A stretch of 64,000 nt of DNA from Nematostella vectensis. Lineage: Eukaryota; Cnidaria; Anthozoa; Actiniaria; Edwardsiidae. The position numbers and the translations under genes were made by a program. How positions within the stretch are numbered: the stretch's first letter is position 1; each line of letters opens with the position of its first letter. A model generated the notes under the pieces. The model saw nothing but the letters and a program-made list of their open reading frames with translations, was not told the origin of the DNA and searched no databases. The DNA is taken from assembly GCF_932526225.1 (NCBI RefSeq), contig NC_064040.1, forward strand, positions 15,434,494 through 15,498,493. The letters are read 5' to 3'. Positions 12,601 to 24,600 of the stretch are shown here, one piece after another.

Positions 12601-15600
12601 TATCACACTTTTTCCTTTTTTTAACCTAAAAATTCTAGCTTTATTGATAGTAAGTTTGAGTTTAACAGTAACAGTTTTATTAATCAATTTAAGACATTAC
12701 TACAATCTACACACAGTCAACAAATAGCATTTAGAAAAATGTGTACATATTTGTGTTGAAATATGATGTTAAAATATCATGGGAAGGATAGCCTTATTCA
12801 TTGCTTTTTAATATCCAGTCTTGCAGGAATACTGTCCCAGTTCCAAGGCATTGGTGTTTTAAAAGAAAGTATCTACAGGTATGACTTGCGTAATAGATGG
12901 TCTACATAATAGACGTGGCAATGTAGTACTAAGATATGTGAAATTCAGGTGTTGGGGCTCTGCTCTCAAGCAGCGCCTAAATCTAATAACTCATACAATT
13001 GTGACAACCTTATCATGTTGCTTCATGACATAACCCACCACGTCTCCCTCTTGGTCTTGTGGCTAAGAGGTTAATAAATATTGGTGGGGAAACTAATCTT
13101 GGGTATCTCTACCTACTGGGGACTTCTCTGTGTTCTCTGTAGCATACAATATCTGAACATTTTCAGGGATTGATAAACGAACCCCAAGGCTAATATCCAA
13201 TGCTGTTCCTTTTTATGTGCTCTTCCGTATGAATGAAGATGATTTGGTGCATTTCTTGCATATGTATTTGTAACAACACATCAGAAAAGCATCATTTGAA
13301 CTTAGCCTGTCATTAACACATCAGTTACTAGCTCAGTACAGAAATGATTCTTTTTATGTTTTTAAATGTTGGATATGCTCAACTCTACACAGTAACCAAA
13401 TTAAAAAAATATATATGTAAAAACCATAAAGGGTCTACAATGTATTCTTTTGAAGCACATCTTTTGGTTGTAGAATTGATATTTTTCCTTTGACTATTTG
13501 CACTGACAACTTTTTTAGATAGGTGTACACCTATATAAACATGTTATCAGTGCAAATAAGAAATGGTAATTACAATAATATTCAAAAGCAGTGATATGTC
13601 TGAGCCATTAAATAAGGATATCTAAACATGCCAACATAAATTGTTTCCATTATAGGGAAAGCGTGGTATAGTGAAGCCTGCATTTGACCTGCCTGAATTC
13701 ATAAAGGTTAGTTACAGTTGTGTTTTGTTTTTTATTGTTAATATCAACAGTGCACCCATTTCAACTAAGATGGTGATTAGAAAAGAATACTTGTTAGATT
13801 GAGATTAGCATTTTCCTGGCTATTTTTAGTGAATTAGTCTGCAACAGAAGGAAAACTTGCAACTATACAAGTCCTCAGGAGGCTCCTTTAAACCACTTTT
13901 TAGTATCCAGGTCTGTATCTCTGTATCTGCCCTGGAAATGATGATCTGTATTAACACCGACAGCCATTGGGCCCATGGGGGTGTTAAACGAGCTTTTTAA
14001 ATCTGATCCGGAGCAATGCAAGAGAAGTTACAGTTACCATTAGATCTCTAGGCTACACATTAAAACCTAAAGCTAAAAAAATATGTAACAGTAAGCTAGA
14101 CAATTCTGCCAATTTTCTTGTGAAAATACATGAGATTGAAAGTTTAGGTTGTGTTGCTGACTTGACATATTGTTGTTATACTATAGAAAACAGGAATTAT
14201 GGAGATGCGAGAAGCAATGCAGGAAAAAGAGGAACAGAAGACTCTAAAGGCAAAGATGAGGGAAAAGGTAATAGAAGACTGAAAAAGGCTCATTGAAAAA
14301 GTCTATATTACTATCTCAAAATTATAAACAGTTGAAAAGTTACACGTTTCTTAGGTGTAAGACTCCACTTCCATCACATTTTCAGACTAAACAATTCCTC
14401 ATTAATAGACAATCAGTGTAGACCCAATCCTCATTGCAACCCCGATTTCCCTTACGCGTAAACACCCTTCCTTTGACCCTTTAGACTATTCCTTGTGAAT
14501 ATAGTCCCCAATTGACTAAATTAGATTCAAAGCTATCTCTTGTTACATATGACATTGATTTTTTTCTCTTCTGTACCCCAGGTCCGGCCTAAGATGGGCA
14601 AAATCAACATTGATTATCAGAAGCTCCACGATGCTTTCTTCAGGTAAGTGTAGCTATCAGCATTTGCTTGCTGAGGTATATCACTCTTAAAGGTGTAAAT
14701 GATGATATTCTTAACAACAGCTGAAGCAGCTTGCTGCTATGTAGATCCCAAACGAGCTTTTTAAATCTGATAAACACCTGTAGTAGTCTGTTGTTGTGCT
14801 GTCTGTGAATGTGGGGAACTCTTTGTCACTGACCAGACTGTGGTCTTCTTATCAAGGTGGCAGACCAAGCCTAAGATGAGCATCCACGGAGATCTCTACT
14901 ATGAGGTGAGTGCAGTTGCTGTTGTTGTTATTGTTGTTGTTGGTGGTGATGCTGTTGTTGATGGTGGTGCTGTTGTTGTTTCTGATATTGTTGTTGTTGG
15001 TGGTGATGCTGTTGTTGATGGTGGTGCTGATGTTGTTGGTGCTGTTGCTGGTGGTGCTGTTATTGTTTGTAATGTTGTTATTGTTGGCAGTGCTGTTGTT
15101 GTTGTCAGTGCTGTTGTTGTTATTGTTGTTGCTGTTGGTATTGCTGTTGGTGGTAGTGTTGTTATTGTTGGTAGTGATGTTGTTGATGGTGTTGTTGGTG
15201 GTGGTGGTTGTGCTGTTGCTGGTGGCACTGTTATTGTTGAAAGTGTTGTTATTGATTGTAGTGCTGTTGTTGTTTTCGGTATTGTTGTTGTCAGTGTTGT
15301 TGTTGTTGGTGTTGTTGTTGGTGGTGGTGCTGTTGCTGGTGTTGTTGTTGTTGTTGCTGTTGGTTGTGGTGCTGCTGCTGTTGTTGTTGTTGCTGGTGGT
15401 TGTGGTGCTGCTGCTGCTGTTGTTGTTATTGTTGTTGCTGGTGGTGCTGCTGTTGTTGTTATTGTTGCTGGCACTGTTGTGGTTGTTGGTGTTGTTGCTG
15501 TTGTTGTTGCTATTGTTGTTGGTGATGTTGTTGTTGCTGGTGATGCTGCTGTTGTTGGTGTTGTTGCTGAGGCTTCTGTTGATTTTTATGATATTGTTTT

Positions 15601-18600
15601 TTAGTGCTAATGTTGTTGTTTTGATGATGTGGTTGCTGTTTCTTTTTTTTTTTTGGGGGGGGGGGGGCATTTAAATTAATACTTGATAACGTGTGGATTT
15701 GAATTATTAAATGTTATATACTTGGGTCATCAGGGAAAAGAGTTTGAGACCAAGCTGAAGGAGAAGAAGCCAGGAGACCTCTCAGATGATTTGAAGACTG
15801 CTCTTGGTATGCCCACAGGACAGGTAAATATCTTGCTTCAGGAAATCCTGCATCATGTACCAACCCAGAAGGAAATTTTAAGACAAGGGAATGGTTTAGG
15901 GTAATGTAAACACGAAAAAAAAAACAAGCTTTTATAGTGTGACCAAGAAAACTGTGAACACTGGAAATATGTATGGAATGTTTGTTCTGACCAATCACTT
16001 GCGAGATATTCAAACAGTCAACTGGAAACATGTCTCAACAAGTCGTAGTGTCTGAAATCTCGCATCTGATTGGTCAGAAGACAATAAACATTCCACACAT
16101 ATTTTAGGTGTTCACCTTTTTGGGCTGTAATACAAAGATTCTCCCTCTTTCAAGATATATTTCTGTCATTTGCCTACAGTACACAGTTCATACCAGTCTG
16201 TCTAATCTGGCTGCCTCTATTTTTAATCCCACTTGCCTTTCTACATAATATTGAGCTCCCAATATTGTACCTTGTTATTTTAGGGCAGTCACCTTGTTCC
16301 CCCTCCATGGCTCATTGCAATGCAGAGATATGGCCCGCCACCTTCATACCCTAACCTTAAAATCGCAGGGCTCAATGCCCCTATCCCTGAGGTGAGGAAA
16401 CAACAGCTGTTAGACTTGTGAGATATCGTACATGTTAGATATCATTGACCAAAGTCATGATGTTAGATATGACTGACCAAAGACATGTTAGATATTATTG
16501 GCCAAAGACATGTTAGTAGATATCATTCACCAAAGACATGATATGTTAGATATCATTGGCCAAAGACATGTTAGTAGATATCATTCACCAAAGACATGAT
16601 ATGTTAGATATCATTGGCCAAAGACATGTTAGTAGATATCATTCACCAAAGACATGATATGTTAGATATGATTGGCCAAAGACATGTTAGTAGATATCAT
16701 TCACCAAAGACATGATATGTTAGATATCATTGGCCAAAGACATGTTAGTAGATATCATTCACCAAAGACATGATATGTTAGATATCATTGGCCAAAGACA
16801 TGTTAGTAGATATCATTCACCAAAGACATGATATGTTAGATATCATTCACCAAAGAAATGATATGTTAGATATCATTCACCAAAGACATGATATGTTAGA
16901 TATCATTGGCCAAAGACATGTTAGTAGATATCATTCACCAAAGACATGATATGTTAGATATGATTGGCCAAAGACATGTTAGTAGATATCATTCACCAAA
17001 GACATGATATGTTAGATATCATTGGCCAAAGACATGTTAGTAGATATCATTCACCAAAGACATGATATGTTAGATATCATTGTCCAAAGATATGTTAGTA
17101 GGTATCATTCACCAAAGACATGATATGTAAGATATCATAGAGCAAAGACATGATATGTTAGATATCATTGGCCAAAGACATGTTAGTAGATATCATTCAC
17201 CAAAGACATGATATGTTAGATATCATAGAGCAAAGACATGATATGTTAGATATCATTCACCAAAGACATGATATGTTAGATATCATTCACCAAAGACATG
17301 ATATGTTAGATATCATTCACCAAAGACATGATATGTTAGATATCATTCACCAAAGACATGATATGTTAGATATCATTCACCAAAGACATGATATGTTAGA
17401 TATCATTCACCAAAGACATGTTAGTAGATATCATTCACCAAAGACATGATTTGTTAGATATCATTGTCCAAAGACATGTTAGTAGATATCATTCACCAAA
17501 GACATGATATGTTAGATATCATTCACCAAAGACATGATATGTTAGATATCATTCACCAAAGACATGTTAGTAGATATCATTCACCAAAGACATGATATGT
17601 TAGATATCATTGGCCAAAGACGTGATATGTTAGATATCATAGACCAAAGACATGATATGTTAGATATCATTCACCAAAGACATGATATGTTAGATATCAT
17701 TGGCCAAAGACATGTTAGTAGATATCATTCACCAAAGACATGATATGTTAGATATCATTGGCCAAAGACATGTTAGTAGATATCATTCACCAAAGACATG
17801 ATATGTTAGATATCATTGGCCAAAGACATGTTAGTAGATATCATTCACCAAAGACATGATATGTTAGATATCATTCACCAAAGAAATGATATGTTAGATA
17901 TCATTCACCAAAGACATGATATGTTAGATATCATTGGCCAAAGACATGTTAGTAGATATCATTCACCAAAGACATGATATGTTAGATATGATTGGCCAAA
18001 GACATGTTAGTAGATATCATTCACCAAAGACATGATATGTTAGATATCATTGGCCAAAGACATGTTAGTAGATATCATTCACCAAAGACATGATATGTTA
18101 GATATCATTGTCCAAAGATATGTTAGTAGATATCATTCACCAAAGACATGATATGTTAGATATCATAGAGCAAAGACATGATATGTTAGATATCATTGGC
18201 CAAAGACATGTTAGTAGATATCATTCACCAAAGACATGATATGTTAGATATCATAGAGCAAAGACATGATATGTTAGATATCATTCACCAAAGACATGAT
18301 ATGTTAGATATCATTCACCAAAGACATGATATGTTAGATATCATTGGCCAAAGACATGTTAGTAGATATCATTCACCAAAGACATGATATGTTAGATATC
18401 ATTGTCCAAAGACATGTTAGTAGATATCATTCACCAAAGACATGATATGTTAGATATCATTCACCAAAGACATGATATGTTAGATATCATTCACCAAAGA
18501 CATGTTAGTAGATATCATTCACCAAAGACATGATATGTTAGATATCATTGGCCAAAGACGTGATATGTTAGATATCATAGACCAAAGACATGATATGTTA

Positions 18601-21600
18601 GATATCATTCACCAAAGACATGATATGTTAGATATCATTGGCCAAAGACATGTTAGTAGATATCATTCACCAAAGACATGATATGTTAGATATCATTGGC
18701 CAAAGACATGTTAGTAGATATCATTCACCAAAGACATGATATGTTAGATATCATTGGCCAAAGACATGTTAGTAGATATCATTCACCAAAGACATGATAT
18801 GTTAGATATCATTCACCAAAGAAATGATATGTTAGATATCATTCACCAAAGACATGATATGTTAGATATCATTGGCCAAAGACATGTTAGTAGATATCAT
18901 TCACCAAAGACATGATATGTTAGATATGATTGGCCAAAGACATGTTAGTAGATATCATTCACCAAAGACATGATATGTTAGATATCATTGGCCAAAGACA
19001 TGTTAGTAGATATCATTCACCAAAGACATGATATGTTAGATATCATTGTCCAAAGATATGTTAGTAGATATCATTCACCAAAGACATGATATGTTAGATA
19101 TCATAGAGCAAAGACATGATATGTTAGATATCATTGGCCAAAGACATGTTAGTAGATATCATTCACCAAAGACATGATATGTTAGATATCATTCACCAAA
19201 GACATGATATGTTAGATATCATTCACCAAAGACATGATATGTTAGATATCATTGGCCAAAGACATGTTAGTAGATATCATTCACCAAAGACATGATATGT
19301 TAGATATCATTGTCCAAAGATATGTTAGTAGATATCATTCACCAAAGACATGATATGTAAGATATCATAGAGCAAAGACATGATATGTTAGATATCATTG
19401 GCCAAAGACATGTTAGTAGATATCATTCACCAAAGACATGATATGTTAGATATCATAGAGCAAAGACATGATATGTTAGATATCATTCACCAAAGACATG
19501 ATATGTTAGATATCATTCACCAAAGACATGATATGTTAGATATCATTCACCAAAGACATGATATGTTAGATATCATTCACCAAAGACATGTTAGTAGATA
19601 TCATTCACCAAAGACATGATATGTTAGATATCATTGTCCAAAGACATGTTAGTAGATATCATTCACCAAAGACATGATATGTTAGATATCATTCACCAAA
19701 GACATGATATGTTAGATATCATTCACCAAAGACATGTTAGTAGATATCATTCACCAAAGACATGATATGTTAGATATCATTGGCCAAAGACGTGATATGT
19801 TAGATATCATAGACCAAAGACATGATATGTTAGATATCATAGAGCAAAGACATGATATGTTAGATATCATTCACCAAAGACATGATATGTTAGATATCAT
19901 TGGCCAAAGACATGTTAGTAGATATCATTCACCAAAGACATGATATGTTAGATATCATTGGCCAAAGACATGTTAGTAGATATCATTCACCAAAGACATG
20001 ATATGTTAGATATCATTGGCCAAAGACATGTTAGTAGATATCATTCACCAAAGACATGATATGTTAGATATCATTCACCAAAGAAATGATATGTTAGATA
20101 TCATTCACCAAAGACATGATATGTTAGATATCATTGGCCAAAGACATGTTAGTAGATATCATTCACCAAAGACATGATATGTTAGATATGATTGGCCAAA
20201 GACATGTTAGTAGATATCATTCACCAAAGACATGATATGTTAGATATCATTGGCCAAAGACATGTTAGTAGATATCATTCACCAAAGACATGATATGTTA
20301 GATATCATTGTCCAAAGATATGTTAGTAGATATCATTCACCAAAGACATGATATGTTAGATATCATAGAGCAAAGACATGATATGTTAGATATCATTGGC
20401 CAAAGACATGTTAGTAGATATCATTCACCAAAGACATGATATGTTAGATATCATAGAGCAAAGACATGATATGTTAGATATCATTCACCAAAGACATGAT
20501 ATGTTAGATATCATTCACCAAAGACATGATATGTTAGATATCATTCACCAAAGACATGATATGTTAGATATCATTGGCCAAAGACATGTTAGTAGATATC
20601 ATTTACCAAAGACATGATATGTTAGATATCATTGGCCAAAGACATGATATGTTAGATATCATAGAGCAAAGACATGATATGTTAGATATCATAGAGCAAA
20701 GACATGATATGTTAGATATCATTCACCAAAGACATGATATGTTAGATATCATTCACCAAAGACATGTTAGTAGATATCATTCACCAAAGACATGATATGT
20801 TAGATATCATTGTCCAAAGACATGTTAGTAGATATCATTCACCAAAGACATGATATGTTAGATATCATTCACCAAAGACATGATATGTTAGATATCATTC
20901 ACCAAAGACATGTTAGTAGATATCATTCACCAAAGACATGATATGTTAGATATCATTGGCCAAAGACATGATATGTTAGATATCATAGAGCAAAGACATG
21001 ATATGTTAGATATCATAGAGCAAAGACATGATATGTTAGATATCATTCACCAAAGACATGATATGTTAGATATCATAGAGCAAAGACATGATATGTTAGA
21101 TATGATTGGCCAAAGACATGTTAGTAGATATCATTCACCAAAGACATGATATGTTAGATATCATTGGCCAAAGACATGTTAGTAGATATCATTCACCAAA
21201 GACATGATATGTTAGATATCATTGTCCAAAGATATGTTAGTAGATATCATTCACCAAAGACATGATATGTTAGATATCATAGAGCAAAGACATGATATGT
21301 TAGATATCATTGGCCAAAGACATGTTAGTAGATATCATTCACCAAAGACATGATATGTTAGATATCATAGAGCAAAGACATGATATGTTAGATATCATTC
21401 ACCAAAGACATGATATGTTAGATATCATTCACCAAAGACATGATATGTTAGATATCATTCACCAAAGACATGATATGTTAGATATCATTGGCCAAAGACA
21501 TGTTAGTAGATATCATTCACCAAAGACATGATATGTTAGATATCATTGGCCAAAGACATGATATGTTAGATATCATAGAGCAAAGACATGATATGTTAGA

Positions 21601-24600
21601 TATCATAGAGCAAAGACATGATATGTTAGATATCATTCACCAAAGAAATGATATGTTAGATATCATTCACCAAAGACATGATATGTTAGATATCATTGGC
21701 CAAAGACATGTTAGTAGATATCATTCACCAAAGACATGATATGTTAGATATGATTGGCCAAAGACATGTTAGTAGATATCATTCACCAAAGACATGATAT
21801 GTTAGATATCATTGGCCAAAGACATGTTAGTAGATATCATTCACCAAAGACATGGTATGTTAGATATCATTGTCCAAAGATATGTTAGTAGATATCATTC
21901 ACCAAAGACATGATATGTTAGATATCATAGAGCAAAGACATGATATGTTAGATATCATTGGCCAAAGACATGTTAGTAGATATCATTCACCAAAGACATG
22001 ATATGTTAGATATCATAGAGCAAAGACATGATATGTTAGATATCATTCACCAAAGACATGATATGTTAGATATCATTCACCAAAGACATGATATGTTAGA
22101 TATCATTCACCAAAGACATGATATGTTAGATATCATTGGCCAAAGACATGTTAGTAGATATCATTCACCAAAGACATGATATGTTAGATATCATTGGCCA
22201 AAGACATGATATGTTAGATATCATAGAGCAAAGACATGATATGTTAGATATCATAGAGCAAAGACATGATATGTTAGATATCATTCACCAAAGACATGAT
22301 ATGTTAGATATCATTCACCAAAGACATGTTAGTAGATATCATTCACCAAAGACATGATATGTTAGATATCATTGTCCAAAGACATGTTAGTAGATATCAT
22401 TCACCAAAGACATGATATGTTAGATATCATTCACCAAAGACATGATATGTTAGATATCATTCACCAAAGACATGTTAGTAGATATCATTCACCAAAGACA
22501 TGATATGTTAGATATCATTGGCCAAAGACATGATATGTTAGATATCATAGAGCAAAGACATGATATGTTAGATATCATAGAGCAAAGACATGATATGTTA
22601 GATATCATTCACCAAAGACATGATATGTTAGATATCATAGAGCAAAGACATGATATGTTAGATATCATAGAGCAAAGACATGATATGTTAGATATCATAG
22701 AGCAAAGACATGATATGTTAGATATCATAGAGCAAAGACACAATTCAAGACATCACAGGCTATAGACAATAATGTGAGATATCACAGATTTAAGAAATGA
22801 GCTGAAATATATGGTTATTTTTAATGGAAGAGTCAGAGGATTTTTGTTTTGTTGAGAGAGCCAAATTGATCAATTTGATTTTTCTGCCAGCATTAAGCAA
22901 AAGGAGAACCCTGCTCAGCCCCTGTGCTGTTTTAACATTACCTTGAGCCTTTCCTATTATTCCAGGGAGCATCATTTGGTTACCACGCCGGCGGCTGGGG
23001 GAAGCCTCCAGTTGACGAGACAGGTCGACCACTGTATGGTGATGTGTTCGGGGTGCAGTCATTGGATGCTAACGAAGATGTAGACGAGGAGGGTGTCGAG
23101 AGGCAGCCTTGGGGTGAGCTGGAGTCTGAGGAAGAGTCAGAGGAAGAGTCTGAGGTAGGTGAATAATAGGAGCTACTTGAACATGTCCCAGGAAACCTGG
23201 TCTCCCTGCCTGTTATTCTACTTGAACATGTCGCAGGAAACCTGGTCTCCCTGCCTGTTATTCTACTTGAACATGTCCCAGGAAACCTGGTTTCCCTGCC
23301 TGTTATTCTACTTGAACATGTCCCAGGAAACCTGGTTTCCCTGCCTGTTATTCTACTTGAACATGTCCCAGGAAACCTGGTCTCCCTGCCTGTTATTCTA
23401 CTTGAACATGTCCCAGGAAACCTGGTCTCCCTGCCTCTAATTCCCATACAGCCAAATCACACTAGTTGTCTTTCATCAGTGCTAACTTTCAGTAGTAAAA
23501 AGTGCCACTGATCTGAAGCCAAAATAAGGCAAATGACAAGGCAAGACAATGGTTTCAGCAATTCAAATTGACCCACTGGTGTGATTTGACTGAATTAGTT
23601 ATTCCTCTTGCCTTCACGTCGAGTGGTCATATTATGTGGGCAAATGATGATCTTTACTATCTTCTCTGAACATGCACTGTGGAGTATCAAACGAGCTTTT
23701 TAAATCTGAGCCCATAATATAGTGTTATAGCCTACAGTAGCCATCATAGAAGTATAAAGAAATAGTAATATGGGTGGTGTTTTGTAGGAGGAGTCATCAG
23801 AGGAGGAAGAAGACCATACAGGACTAATAACGCCTGCTGATACGTGAGTACTTGCCATCTTTGCTTACATCAGGACAAAAACTTTCTGATCCCTTGTAGT
23901 GAAAACTTGTAGCACAATTTCTCACTTTGCCCTTTATGAATATTGATGAATCACCCAGTTTATGGCTGTACTAACAGAGGTCCCCTATTTACCTACACTT
24001 AGCATTTTAGTTACAATATCTACTAAGAAGATAATTATGATCAGGAAAAGGGTGGGATCTTTCCATGCTGATTCCCAGGTGTTAAAAGAAATTCTTACAG
24101 ACACTGTACATGGGCTACATTATTCCAGGGGATAGATATTAGAGTTTGGAGGGAGACTCTAGAATAATTCCCTTTGGGGAGGGTTATCGATCCTTTGTGG
24201 AAGCTCACAGTCTTATATACCTATTTCAAAAAACGTTGTCATTGCGAAACGGCAAATGGCGATTGGCAAATGGCAGTTCTAGGACCGTAAGGAACCATGG
24301 GTCTCATTAAATTTCTACTAAATGCTGAAGAATATGGATAAATCAAACAATTATCCATTAAAGATCATCAATGTATGTCTCTGACATTGCTAGACTTTAT
24401 TTAACATCTTTTATTTTACGAATGATTAGTACCCAGAAGCACCGTGCGGGCTTAGAACTGCCATTTACTATTTGCCATTCTCCATTTGCACTGACAACCT
24501 TTTTTGAAATAGGTGTATCTATTATTTAGATGTTTACCATTATTGTTTATGCATTCCCTAGTGGTTTAGTGACACCTAGTGGTCTGACGTCCATCCCAGC

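Noticed and set aside
12819-12878. Alternative SF3B2 exon 11 acceptor at TTGCAG/GAATAC (12826)
   Set aside because: It would break the frame after exon 10. The acceptor ATCCAG/TCTTGC at 12818 keeps phase and gives SCRNTVPVPRHW, which fits the family.
14840-15674. Long Val/Ala/Gly, Leu and Asn/Thr open frames on both strands
   Set aside because: They are translations of an intronic GTT/GGT triplet tract in all frames. The true exon here is only 14857-14905.
16431-22740. CRISPR-like regular array
   Set aside because: Units abut with no unique spacers, unit length varies, there are no cas genes, and the context is an animal intron. The same applies to 1403-4313 and 51956-52714.
17168-22765. 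Open frames encoding repeated HDMLDIIHQR peptides
   Set aside because: They exist only because the 30-bp unit is divisible by three. The 28-bp units break them repeatedly, and the whole array lies inside an SF3B2 intron flanked by perfectly phased exons.
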